From assembly GCF_002846365.1 (NCBI RefSeq), contig NZ_PJMW01000002.1, forward strand, positions 5,642,001 to 5,706,000: DNA of 64,000 nt. Direction: 5' to 3'. The notes under the pieces were generated by a model, which had not been told where the DNA came from, made no database searches, and was given only the letters and a program-made list of their open reading frames with translations. Of the stretch, positions 28,938 to 37,214 are shown piece by piece. Source of the DNA: Nocardia fluminea (GTDB taxonomy: Bacteria > Actinomycetota > Actinomycetes > Mycobacteriales > Mycobacteriaceae). The first letter of the stretch is position 1. The number at the start of each line of letters is the position of its first letter. The position numbers were made by a program, and so were the translations under genes.

Positions 28938-29919
28938 CGTTGCGAACCGGATGTGACCAGCGCCGGGCGGCCCGGCGCAGCGAGCCCGCGTCGGAGTAGC
29001 CGAGCAGTTCCGCCTGCCTGGTGCCGCTGAGCGAACCCGCGGAGGCGGCCCGCGACAACCGTTCGCTGCGCGCCCGGTCCAGTTCGGCGCGCCAGGTCGT
29101 GCCCGATTCGGCCAGCCGTCGCTGCAATGTGCGCGGGCTGATGTTGAGGATCTGGGCGACGCTGTCGAGGGAGACCGCGCCGCCCTCGATGGCCTCGTCC
29201 ACCGCGTCGGCCACTCGTCGGGGCCAGGCCGAGGCGAGGGTCGGCGGGGGCGCGAGCGCGGCGGCCAGCGGTTCCAGCACTGCGGCCAGGACGGGATCCG
29301 CGGTGGTCAGCGGCAGATTCAGGTCCGCGGAGCGGAAGGTCATCGAGTCGCTGGGCGCGTCGAATTCCAGCGTCGCGGAACCGAACACAGCGCGAAATCC
29401 CTCGACATTCGTGGGCGCGGACTGGCGCAGCGAAACGCGCACCGGATTCAGCGGATCGTCGACGACCCGGCGCGCGCGGCTCAGGACGGCCGACAAGCCC
29501 CACAGCTGGGTGTGGTCCCTTCCACGGCCCTCGCCGTCGAGCATCTCGAGGTAGAGCGTGGACTCGTTCTCGTTCTCGGCGACCAGGTCGAAGCGGTGAT
29601 TGGTGGTGACCGCCGTGATGTAGGGACCGCAGGTGGCCAGCCCGGCGCCCAGCGTCGGCGCGGACGCGAACAGGTAGTCGTAGAGCCCGAGGCTGGACAG
29701 CTCGTAGCGCTCAGCCACCTGCAACGCGACGTCGGGACCGAGGCGATGTTCGCCGACCTCCCACAACCGCGAGAACGTCGCGCTGGGTAGATGCACATCG
29801 TGGCCGGTCATCGACCAATCCGGGACCCCGGTGTCCCGGATGAGCTGCGCACGATCGAGCCCGGCGGCGCCGAGCTGGGTGATGACGAAACGGTGCAGCA
29901 AACTCTGATCGGTAGCCAT
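28927..29919 (-). CDS. AraC-family transcriptional regulator (arabinose-binding-like domain)
   Basis: The 330-residue protein has a large sensor domain and a C-terminal AraC helix-turn-helix, seen in LDSVAQILNISPRTLQRRLAESGTTW and RQAELLGYSDAGSLRRAARRW. The start at ATG 29919 has a good GAGGAG site just upstream; the open frame extends further but without homology. It is divergent from the DUF1254/1214 gene at 30221, with a strong inverted repeat between, and may control it. Confidence 0.88.
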   Translation of the reverse strand: MATDQSLLHRFVITQLGAAGLDRAQLIRDTGVPDWSMTGHDVHLPSATFSRLWEVGEHRLGPDVALQVAERYELSSLGLYDYLFASAPTLGAGLATCGPYITAVTTNHRFDLVAENENESTLYLEMLDGEGRGRDHTQLWGLSAVLSRARRVVDDPLNPVRVSLRQSAPTNVEGFRAVFGSATLEFDAPSDSMTFRSADLNLPLTTADPVLAAVLEPLAAALAPPPTLASAWPRRVADAVDEAIEGGAVSLDSVAQILNISPRTLQRRLAESGTTWRAELDRARSERLSRAASAGSLSGTRQAELLGYSDAGSLRRAARRWSHPVRNVTS

Positions 29920-30220
29920 GACGTCTCCTCGTGGCAGTATGCCGATCTGCGAACGTCTACCCCGGCCGAAGCCGCCGACCGAACGGGAGAGTCCGTCGGC
30001 GAACGTCTCGGCGCTTCGAGATCGGCACCTCGTGTTTGATCCGGTTCTACCAGGTCCGCGCAGGTCGCGAAAGAAATCGCGATTCTGGTCGAGAATCGCG
30101 GCGGTGCTCGCGCGGTGTGCTTCGACCGTATCCGGTGGGTTCATCCGCAACGGGCGAAGCCGGTGGTCGAGTCGGGGCTTAGCGTCAGTGCGGAACCTGT
30201 CCGTGGAGAAGGGACGCATT
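29920..30220. other. 301-base divergent control region
   Basis: The region between the AraC and DUF1254/1214 genes contains the inverted repeat at 30078-30100 and no convincing gene. An open frame crosses it in phase with the downstream gene but has no recognisable protein character. Confidence 0.5.
30078..30100. promoter_or_regulatory. Perfect 9-bp inverted repeat, operator candidate
   Basis: CGCGATTCT and AGAATCGCG flank a 5-base spacer, midway between divergent genes starting at 29919 and 30221. It could be an AraC-family or other repressor site, or a hairpin in a long leader. Confidence 0.5.
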
Positions 30221-31168
30221 GTGGCCGACATCGTGACCCGAGACAACTTCGTCGAGGCGGAAACCGCGCACTACTTCCGGGAGCAACTCGAGAAGGCCCC
30301 TGTCAACCAGTACTTCCACAATCGGGAGCCGGTAGACATCGGCACTCAGATCATTATCCGGTCGAACGTGGACCTGGTCTATTCCTACGCCGTGGTCGAC
30401 GTGACCACGGAAGCGACGTTCTCGCTCGCACCGTCGGCGGTGTATCAGATCGCGCAGATCATCGACGAGAACCACTATGTTGTCGGCGTGGTGTACCCCG
30501 GTGAGACGGTGATGGTCCGCAACTCCGATCTGTCCGGCGGCAATCACGTGTATGTCGCGGGCCGCACGGCGACGGTCGGGGGGCTCGAACTCGCCCACCG
30601 CTTACAGGACGCGCGCCGGATCACGGCCGTCACCGAGAACCCGTACAAGGGCCGAGAGTTCGACGAGGACACCCGCAAATCCGTGGGTGCAGAGCTGGAA
30701 ACCCACGCGGCCGAAGCGGACTTCTCCCGGGCATTCGGCACGCCTGCCAGCACCGATCCGTATCAGCACCTGCTGGGCACACGTCTGGGCTGGGGTGGGC
30801 TGCCACCGCAGGACGCCCAGTACTTCCAGGCGATGACCACCGCCACCGGTGCCGACGTGTGGACTTTCCCGGTGCCGCCGCTGGACTACGACCACAACGG
30901 GTACTTCTCGGTGATCAAGTACGACGAGATGGGCTGGCTCGACGTCGAACGGCCCGGCCTGTCCGACAACGACCTGACCCGCAACGACGACGGCACCATC
31001 ACCGTGTGGTTCGGCGACGACCGGGTAGCCGGCAAGCCGAACGTCATTCGCACGACCGAGGGCCAGAAGTTCTACTACGGCATGCGCCTCTATCGCCCGC
31101 GCGACACCGACGAAACCCGCCACTACATCGAACAGATCCGATCGATACCGATCACTCCGGCGGACTGA
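30221..31168 (+). CDS. DUF1254/DUF1214 domain-containing protein
   Basis: The 315-residue protein contains a DUF1254 domain (NQYFHNREPVDIGTQIIIRSNVDLVYSYAVVDVT, VYPGETVMVRNSDLSGGNHVYVAGRTA) followed by a DUF1214 C-terminal domain (YDHNGYFSVIKYDEMGW, DGTITVWFGDD). The family is widespread in actinobacteria and proteobacteria and often encoded near lipid or envelope genes; its biochemical function is not known to me. No signal peptide with the chosen GTG start at 30221, which follows GAGAAGGGA. An upstream GTG at 30188 is possible. Confidence 0.8.
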   Translation: MADIVTRDNFVEAETAHYFREQLEKAPVNQYFHNREPVDIGTQIIIRSNVDLVYSYAVVDVTTEATFSLAPSAVYQIAQIIDENHYVVGVVYPGETVMVRNSDLSGGNHVYVAGRTATVGGLELAHRLQDARRITAVTENPYKGREFDEDTRKSVGAELETHAAEADFSRAFGTPASTDPYQHLLGTRLGWGGLPPQDAQYFQAMTTATGADVWTFPVPPLDYDHNGYFSVIKYDEMGWLDVERPGLSDNDLTRNDDGTITVWFGDDRVAGKPNVIRTTEGQKFYYGMRLYRPRDTDETRHYIEQIRSIPITPAD

Positions 31169-31213
31169 ACGCTCACTACGGCGAAGGGGGTGCGCAGTAC
31201 TCGGGCGTGTCGA

Positions 31214-31678
31214 TCAGTTTTCTGATGCCGCGCCCGGACGGACGGTGCGGTCGGTGCGGGTGAGGAAAACGCGCTCCAAGAGGGAGAAGAGGCTTTCGCG
31301 CTCTTGGTCGCTCAGGTTGTTCAGACCGGCTTGGGTGGCGTGCATCTTCGCCCGGATCGTGTCGGTGACACGCTCGCCCTCGGGAGTGATGACGAGGTGG
31401 GTGACGCGCCGGTCGGATGCGCTGGCCTCGCGGCGGACGAGGTCGCGCTTCTCCAGCCGGTTGATGATCCCGGTGATGTTGGATGCGTCGCAGGCCATGA
31501 TCTCGGCCAGGGCGCGCATCGAGACAGGTCGTCGGCGCAGCACCGTCAGCGTTTTGCCCTGGCTCGCCGTGAGGTTCTCGCTCGCCGCCGCCGCGGTGAA
31601 GTCCCCGTAATAGACACCGAGCGCCACCGAGAGCAGCTCCATGAGCTGGGCCGAGTCGACGCGCGGTGCTTCTTCCAT
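31214..31678 (-). CDS. MarR-family transcriptional regulator
   Basis: The 154-residue protein is a winged-helix MarR regulator: SMRALAEIMACDASNITGIINRLEKRDLVRREASASDRRVTHLVITPEGERV is the recognition helix and wing. The single Cys in MACDAS lies in the recognition region and might sense oxidants or electrophiles. It is divergent from an Old Yellow Enzyme gene, a common pairing in electrophile sensing, and two matching 13-bp dyads lie between them. Confidence 0.9.
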   Translation of the reverse strand: MEEAPRVDSAQLMELLSVALGVYYGDFTAAAASENLTASQGKTLTVLRRRPVSMRALAEIMACDASNITGIINRLEKRDLVRREASASDRRVTHLVITPEGERVTDTIRAKMHATQAGLNNLSDQERESLFSLLERVFLTRTDRTVRPGAASEN

Positions 31679-31701
31679 GAGGTCAGCTTATCCGCAGAAA
31701 C

Positions 31702-31714
31702 TTGACTATCTCAA
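31702..31714. promoter_or_regulatory. MarR-type operator, copy 1
   Basis: TTGACTATCTCAA has TTGA and TCAA arms with a 5-base centre. It lies 24 bases before the MarR start, so binding would block that promoter. Confidence 0.55.
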
Positions 31715-31742
31715 ATATCTGCCTCTAGCGTGGGGACATTGC

Positions 31743-31755
31743 TTGAAGTTCTCAA
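31743..31755. promoter_or_regulatory. MarR-type operator, copy 2
   Basis: TTGAAGTTCTCAA shares the TTGA-N5-TCAA pattern of copy 1 and lies 37 bases before the GTG start of the Old Yellow Enzyme gene. Confidence 0.55.
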
Positions 31756-31791
31756 CCTTCGACTTTGTCAAGTACCTTCTGAGGAGTATCA

Positions 31792-32919
31792 GTGATCGTC
31801 ACCCAGTCCGAGGCCTCCCGCACGGCCGAGATCCTGTCGCGGCCCATCACACTGAACGGCCTGCGGGTCCCGAACCGCATCGTGATGGCGCCGATGACGC
31901 GGATGTTCTCGCCCGGCGGCGTTCCCGGTGACGATGTCCGGTCCTACTACGCTCGTCGCGCCGCCGCGGGCGTCGGCCTGATCGTCACCGAGGGAACCTA
32001 CGTCGGCCACCGATCGGCCGGGCAGAGCGATCGGGTGCCGCGGTTCCACGGTGAGGAGCAGCTCGCGGGGTGGGCCAAGGTGGCCGAGGACGTGCACGCG
32101 GCGGGCGGCACGATCGTGCCGCAGCTGTGGCACATCGGCATGGTGCGCAATCAGGGCGAGGAGCCCTACGTCGACGCGCCCGCCGTCGGCCCCTCCGGCA
32201 TTCGCGTCGACGGCACCGAGGGCACCGGCAAGGCGATGACCCAGCGTGACCTCGACGACGTGATCGGCGCCTTCGCCGAGGCAGCCGCGGCTGCCGAACG
32301 CATCGGTTTCGACGGCGTCGAATTGCACGGTGCGCACGGTTACCTGCTCGACCAGTTCCTCTGGGAGCGCACGAACCGCCGCGACGACGCCTACGGCGGT
32401 GACGCGGCGGCCCGCACCAGGTTCGCCGCCGAGATCGTGGCCGCCGTCCGAGCGGTCGTCTCGCCGGAGTTCCCGGTGATCTTCCGCTACTCGCAGTGGA
32501 AGCAGGAGGCCTACGACGCACGCCTGGCCGAGACCCCGCAGGAGCTCGAGGCGATCTTGGCCCCGCTGGCCGCGGCCGGTGTGGATGCCTTCCACGCCTC
32601 CACCCGCCGCTACTGGCTGCCCGAGTTCGACGACTCGGATCTGAACCTGGCGGGGTGGACCAAGAAGCTCACCGGCAGGCCCACGATCACGGTCGGTTCG
32701 GTCGGCCTCGACGGGGATTTCCTGCGCGCGTTCTCGGGACAGGGCGCCGAGCTCGGCAGTCTCGACAACCTCCTCGATCGCATGGAGCGCGACGAATTCG
32801 ACATGGTCGCCGTCGGCCGAGCCCTGCTCCAGGACCCGGAGTGGGCCGCCAAGGTCCTGGCGGGGCGCGTCGACGAGGTGAAGCCCTACGACGGTGCGGC
32901 GCTGAAGACGCTGCGCTGA
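31792..32919 (+). CDS. NADH:flavin oxidoreductase, Old Yellow Enzyme family
   Basis: The 375-residue FMN enzyme reduces activated alkenes, quinones or similar electrophiles. It shows the TIM-barrel start NRIVMAPMTRMFSPGGVPGDD, the substrate-binding His motif in PQLWHIGM, FDGVELHGAHGYLLDQFLW with the conserved active-site residues, RTNRRDDAYGG, and the phosphate-binding FDMVAVGRALLQDPEW. The GTG start follows GAGGAG. It is divergent from a MarR regulator with shared dyads, which suggests induction by its own electrophilic substrates. Confidence 0.92.
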   Translation: MIVTQSEASRTAEILSRPITLNGLRVPNRIVMAPMTRMFSPGGVPGDDVRSYYARRAAAGVGLIVTEGTYVGHRSAGQSDRVPRFHGEEQLAGWAKVAEDVHAAGGTIVPQLWHIGMVRNQGEEPYVDAPAVGPSGIRVDGTEGTGKAMTQRDLDDVIGAFAEAAAAAERIGFDGVELHGAHGYLLDQFLWERTNRRDDAYGGDAAARTRFAAEIVAAVRAVVSPEFPVIFRYSQWKQEAYDARLAETPQELEAILAPLAAAGVDAFHASTRRYWLPEFDDSDLNLAGWTKKLTGRPTITVGSVGLDGDFLRAFSGQGAELGSLDNLLDRMERDEFDMVAVGRALLQDPEWAAKVLAGRVDEVKPYDGAALKTLR

Positions 32920-32936
32920 GCGACGCCCGCCGAGGC

Positions 32937-32961
32937 GGCGCCGTCAGCCGGTGACGGCGCC
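32937..32961. terminator. Bidirectional terminator-like hairpin
   Basis: GGCGCCGTCA and its complement form a 10-bp stem around a 5-base loop between the convergent Old Yellow Enzyme gene and ilvD, overlapping the ilvD stop. Confidence 0.65.
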
Positions 32962-34635
32962 GTGCGCGGCGGAGCTGACGAGCTTGCGGTACTTCGACAG
33001 CACACCCGAGGTGTACCTGGGCGGCAGCGGTTCCCAGCCGACCTTGCGCGCGGCGAGTTCGTTCTCGTCGATCTCGACGTCGAGGAGCCGGTTGGCGACA
33101 TCGAGGACGATCGGGTCCCCGTCGCGGACGAAGGCGATCGGGCCGCCGTCCACCGCCTCGGGGGCGACATGGCCCACGCACAATCCGGTGGTGCCGCCGG
33201 AGAACCGCCCGTCGGTGAGCAGCAGCACGTCCTTGCCGAGGCCGGCGCCCTTGATCGCGCCGGTGATGGCGAGCATTTCGCGCATGCCGGGTCCGCCCTT
33301 GGGGCCTTCGTTGCGGATGACGACGACGTCACCGGCCACGATGGTGCCGTCCTCGAGCGCGTTCATCGCGGCCCGTTCCCCGTCGAACACCCGGGCGGTG
33401 CCGCGGAAGACATCGGAGTCGAAGCCGGCGCTCTTGACGACGGCCCCCTCGGGGGCGAGCGAGCCGTGCAGGATGGTGAGTCCGCCCGTCCGGTGGATCG
33501 GCCGGTCCAGCCGCCGGATGACGTCGCCGTCGAGGCCGAGTTCGATATGGGCGAGGTTTTCGGCCATGGTCGCGCCCGTGACGGTCATGACGTCGCCGTG
33601 CATGAGCCCGGCGTCCAGCAGGGCCTTCATCACGACGGGGATGCCGCCGACCCGGTCGACGTCGTTCATGACATAGCGGCCGAACGGCTTGAGGTCGCCG
33701 AGGTGGGGCACCTTGTCGCCGACCCGGTTGAAGTCGGCCAGGGTGAGACCGACACCCGCCTCGCGGGCGATGGCCAGCAGGTGCAGCACGGCGTTGGTCG
33801 ATCCACCGAGCGCCATGACGACGGTGATGGCGTTCTCGAACGCCTCCATCGTCATGATGTCGCGGGCGGTGATCCCCTTGCGCAGCAAGCCGACGACGGC
33901 CTCGCCGGACTTCTCGGCGAAGTCGTCACGGCGACGGTCGGGGGCAGGCGGTGCGGCCGACCCGGGCAGGCTCATCCCGAGTGCCTCGGCGGCCGAGGCC
34001 ATGGTGTTGGCCGTGTACATGCCGCCACACGCGCCCTCGCCCGGACAGATCGCCCGCTCGATGCGGTCGACCTCCTCACGGGTGATCAGACCTTTGATGC
34101 AGGCACCGACAGCTTCGAAGGCGTCGATGATGGTGACGTCCTTGCCGTCGATGTTGCCGGGCAGGGTCGAACCCGCGTAGAGGAACACGCTCGCCAGATC
34201 CAGTCGCGCGGCGGCCATCAGCATGCCGGGCAGGCTCTTGTCGCAACCGGCGAGCAGGACCGAACCGTCCAGGCGCTCGGCCATCATCACGGTTTCGACG
34301 GAATCGGCGATGATCTCGCGGCTGACCAGCGAGAAGTGCATCCCCTCGTGGCCCATCGAGATGCCGTCCGACACCGAGATCGTGCCGAACTCGAGCGGGT
34401 AGCCGCCCCCGGCGTGCACGCCGCGCTTGACCGCTTTGGCCAGCCGATCCAGCGAGAGGTTGCACGGCGTGATCTCGTTCCAGCTGGAGGCCACTCCGAT
34501 CTGCGGTTTGACCCAGTCCTCGTCACCCATGCCGACAGCGCGGAGCATGCCGCGAGCGGCGGTTTTCTCGAGTCCGTCGGTGACGTCGCGGGAGCGTGGC
34601 TTGAGGTCGACGGGCTGATCGGTGTCGTGTGCCAT
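32944..34635 (-). CDS. ilvD: Dihydroxy-acid dehydratase
   Basis: The 563-residue enzyme dehydrates 2,3-dihydroxy acids to 2-keto acids in valine, leucine and isoleucine synthesis. The three iron-sulfur Cys positions are present: C58 in ITPCNL, C131 in GCDKSLPG, and one in [13 protein letters not shown]. The [21 protein letters not shown] block and the C-terminal [19 protein letters not shown] are diagnostic. Length is normal. It stands alone here, away from other branched-chain genes, as in many actinomycetes. Confidence 0.97.
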   Translation of the reverse strand: MAHDTDQPVDLKPRSRDVTDGLEKTAARGMLRAVGMGDEDWVKPQIGVASSWNEITPCNLSLDRLAKAVKRGVHAGGGYPLEFGTISVSDGISMGHEGMHFSLVSREIIADSVETVMMAERLDGSVLLAGCDKSLPGMLMAAARLDLASVFLYAGSTLPGNIDGKDVTIIDAFEAVGACIKGLITREEVDRIERAICPGEGACGGMYTANTMASAAEALGMSLPGSAAPPAPDRRRDDFAEKSGEAVVGLLRKGITARDIMTMEAFENAITVVMALGGSTNAVLHLLAIAREAGVGLTLADFNRVGDKVPHLGDLKPFGRYVMNDVDRVGGIPVVMKALLDAGLMHGDVMTVTGATMAENLAHIELGLDGDVIRRLDRPIHRTGGLTILHGSLAPEGAVVKSAGFDSDVFRGTARVFDGERAAMNALEDGTIVAGDVVVIRNEGPKGGPGMREMLAITGAIKGAGLGKDVLLLTDGRFSGGTTGLCVGHVAPEAVDGGPIAFVRDGDPIVLDVANRLLDVEIDENELAARKVGWEPLPPRYTSGVLSKYRKLVSSAAHGAVTG

Positions 34636-34698
34636 AGCGCAAGCCTACGAGGCCGGGTCGTGGAGTCGCCACGACGGCGCAGCTACGGGCGGGGCGGA

Positions 34699-35547
34699 CT
34701 ACCGCGCGGGCACCTGGGACGAGTGTGCCCCGATGGCGCCGAGGTCCGCGGGGCCCCGGGCATTGGCGAGGGAACTGACTGTCGCGGTACCGAATACGCC
34801 TTTGCGGTCATAGATCGCCGCGGTGCCCAGCGCGATGCCGTCCTGGGCCAGCCGGTCCAGGCCGACCAGCCCGGCTTCGTCGCCTTCCGGCAGCCTGGTC
34901 AAGGTGAGCGTGGCGTCGGCGTTGATGTATTCCAGGCCGTTGCTGCCGAGATTGGTGACCACATTCGTCACATCGGCGAGTCCGGCGACGAACTGGAACG
35001 GAGTCGGTCGCTCACCGACCACGACCGCGATCGGACGATGCCAGATCCCCGTGCGGGCGGCGTTGTGATGGGCTCGGGCATCCGGACCCCACCCGTGATC
35101 GTCGCTGAAGTACACGCGATTCTGCTCGGACGACGGTTCCCGGTCGGCGGGCGGCGGATCCGCGGTCGTCTCCGGAGACCAGCAGATCCCGTCGGGTGTC
35201 GGTCCCGGGCGCAGATACAGTGCGCTCGCGCGCGCCACAGGCCGGCCGTCCTGGATCAGGACCGCGTCGAACAACGACAATCGGCGTCCGTCGCGTACCA
35301 CCTGAACGCGAGTGGTGCAGGGCCGCATGAACACCGGCCGAAACAGGTCAAGTGTCCACCGCACCGGCCGCAGGTCGGTCCGTGCGCGAACGACGAGTTC
35401 GCGCTCCACCGCCCGCGCCAGCACCGCGCCCACCGCCATCCCGCGCAACTGCCCGCCGATCCACCCGCTGCCCGCTTCGGGTTCGGGGTGGAGTACTTCC
35501 GGATGACCGGTGGAATCGGATTGTGCGCGAAAGAATGCGTGGCTCAC
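34699..35547 (-). CDS. Acyl-CoA thioesterase-like (double hotdog) protein
   Basis: The 282-residue protein resembles actinobacterial thioesterase-superfamily proteins of the TesB-like double hotdog type: GWIGGQLRGMAVGAVLARAVER, then RWTLDLFRPVFMRPCTTRVQVVRDGRRLSLFDAVLIQDGRPVARASALYL in the first half and NGLEYINADATLTLTRLPEGDEAGLVGLDR in the second. A role in hydrolysing acyl-CoA is inferred from family. GTG 35547 is chosen because AAGGAG lies 8 bases upstream; the open frame starts earlier. Confidence 0.78.
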   Translation of the reverse strand: MSHAFFRAQSDSTGHPEVLHPEPEAGSGWIGGQLRGMAVGAVLARAVERELVVRARTDLRPVRWTLDLFRPVFMRPCTTRVQVVRDGRRLSLFDAVLIQDGRPVARASALYLRPGPTPDGICWSPETTADPPPADREPSSEQNRVYFSDDHGWGPDARAHHNAARTGIWHRPIAVVVGERPTPFQFVAGLADVTNVVTNLGSNGLEYINADATLTLTRLPEGDEAGLVGLDRLAQDGIALGTAAIYDRKGVFGTATVSSLANARGPADLGAIGAHSSQVPAR

Positions 35548-35722
35548 CGGCTGACTCCTTCGAGATGGGCAGTCTCGCCGAACGCGCGGCACCGATGGCA
35601 CGCGACTCCACAGATGCCCCAGGTCCGGGAGTCGGCGTTGTGTTCATGATGGCGGCATCGACCCGGGGCGGCTACTCGACAGTCGAAGATCACACGGACC
35701 GTGTGCCGGTGGCGCTGATCCG

Positions 35723-36460
35723 CTACGAAGCGCGGGTCGGGTGCCGGATCCAGACATTGGGCTCCACATAGACCGCGACACCGTGTTCGACCGAACAGGA
35801 CACCGGGGCAAGCGCTTTCGGGACGAGCACCGGGCCGCTGGTGTCGAAGGGCAGGCCGGTCCACGCCCGCCATTCCTCGAGCGTCCCCGGGATCACCATC
35901 GATCGCGGCGCGATCTTGTCGATCGTGCCGCCGGCGCGGACGTGCACGCGCAGCCACGGATCGACCGGCAGCCCGTCCGGCCTCGTGAGTCCGGCGTAGA
36001 CGCTCATCGGCTGTTCGACGTCGACCTTGCCGTTGGGCCGGACCGGGGCGACGAGTTCGGCGAAGCCGTGCCGAGCGGCGTTGTCGCGCAGGGCGGCGAG
36101 GATTTCCGCGCTCAGCCCGCCGCCTTGTCGACTCGGCTCGATGACGATCTCGATCGCGGACACCGTGTCCGGCTTCGCTCCGGTCATCGAAGTATGGAGC
36201 CCACGGCGGATCGCGCCGTCCCAGCCGTCGTCGGGCAGCTCGGCGTCACCGAGCCGGAACGGCACCGAATAGGCCCGGCCCACTACCTCGCCCGCCTCGT
36301 CCTGGCATACCAGGATGTAGTCGGCGAACCGATCCAGCATCGAGTAGTACAGGTTGCCGAGGGGGTCGTGGCGCATGAATTCCGGCCAGGAGTCGGACAT
36401 TTCGGTGAAGGCGTCGTACAAGTCGGGGCGGTCCGCGAGAACCGAGATCGTCAGCGGCAT
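35723..36460 (-). CDS. GNAT-like N-acetyltransferase
   Basis: The 245-residue protein looks like an acetyltransferase-fold protein: a first beta-strand region with EAGEVVGRAYSVPFRL, then SAIEIVIEPSRQGGGLSAEILAALRDNAARHGFAELVAPVRPNGK, where RQGGGLS occupies the acetyl-CoA pyrophosphate loop. The C-terminal part (LEEWRAWTGLPFDTSGPVLVPKALAPVSC) is family-specific. ATG 36460 is preferred over 36478. Substrate unknown. Confidence 0.7.
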   Translation of the reverse strand: MPLTISVLADRPDLYDAFTEMSDSWPEFMRHDPLGNLYYSMLDRFADYILVCQDEAGEVVGRAYSVPFRLGDAELPDDGWDGAIRRGLHTSMTGAKPDTVSAIEIVIEPSRQGGGLSAEILAALRDNAARHGFAELVAPVRPNGKVDVEQPMSVYAGLTRPDGLPVDPWLRVHVRAGGTIDKIAPRSMVIPGTLEEWRAWTGLPFDTSGPVLVPKALAPVSCSVEHGVAVYVEPNVWIRHPTRAS

Positions 36461-36533
36461 GGATCCACGATGCCTCATCGGGTTGCAGTCCGAACTCGGC
36501 GCAGGGAATTGCTGTGTGGCCCAGGCGAAACGG

Positions 36534-36815
36534 CTAGGTGTTCCGCTGATCGGGTTCGATGTCGAGCTGGAGGGGGAACTGGCTCATGGTCCATGCGGCC
36601 ATCGCGGTCGACGCCAGGACGTGGAAGAGGTAGATCGTGCAGACCAAGCCGATGCCGTAGTCGCGCATCCACGCACCGAGCGGAATCAGGATCACCAGGT
36701 CGAGGCCGAGCATGAGTAGGGAGAAGAGCAGGGCAGGTGCGGCCCAGGACGGCGGGCCCGATTCGGCGGAGGAATCGGGCGCGGGCGGGGAGTCGGAAGG
36801 ATTCTCGGTGGCCAT
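36534..36815 (-). CDS. Small integral membrane protein, hypothetical
   Basis: The 93-residue protein starts at an ATG 5 bases behind GAGGA. A Pro/Ser-rich acidic N-terminus is followed by two membrane helices (APALLFSLLMLGLDLVILIPL and GIGLVCTIYLFHVLASTAMAAW) and a short charged tail. I recognise no function. It stands between the acetyltransferase and the rph promoter region. Confidence 0.65.
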   Translation of the reverse strand: MATENPSDSPPAPDSSAESGPPSWAAPALLFSLLMLGLDLVILIPLGAWMRDYGIGLVCTIYLFHVLASTAMAAWTMSQFPLQLDIEPDQRNT

Positions 36816-37214
36816 GTTGTCCTCACAGGCAAAGCCGGTTGTGTCCGATGGCTGGATGCCGCGTGCTAGCTGATCTGTCACATATTCGGGGTCGGAGACG
36901 GCCCGGATCGGGGCGCGAGGTGAAAATCTCGGCATCCGCAATCGATCGGCAACTGAACACAACCACTCGTCACGCGGCGGCTGCCGGAACCCAGCGGCCG
37001 GATGGCCGGCGACGCGGCAAACCCGAATCGAACCGGATGTGGGGATCGGCCGGAATCCGGTGTGGTCACGGTTCTGCCGGTGAGGTCGGGCGAATATGCG
37101 CTGTCGTCGCTTCCCCCTTCTACTGTATACACGATTCCGGGCCCTCATGAGGCGCCGATCCCTGGTCCATAATCGCTCGCGTCAGACCGAAAACGCCAGG
37201 TGAGGAGTAGTGGG
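36816..37214. other. 399-base gap upstream of rph
   Basis: No convincing gene is visible. The right end carries a near-palindrome at 37139-37156 and the GAGGAG ribosome site for rph. I looked for an obvious long inverted repeat like those reported upstream of rifamycin-inducible genes in other actinomycetes and did not see a strong one. Confidence 0.5.
37139..37156. promoter_or_regulatory. Imperfect palindrome upstream of rph
   Basis: The 10-bp core CCTCATGAGG is perfect and the flanks GG/CC pair after two mismatches. It lies 58 bases before the rph start and may be an operator. Confidence 0.35.

Noticed and set aside
32962..35649. Very long open frame on the plus strand antisense to ilvD and the thioesterase
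   Set aside because: It lies opposite two well-supported genes, is rich in Asp/His/Gly as expected from a shadow of GC-rich codons, and shows no domain.
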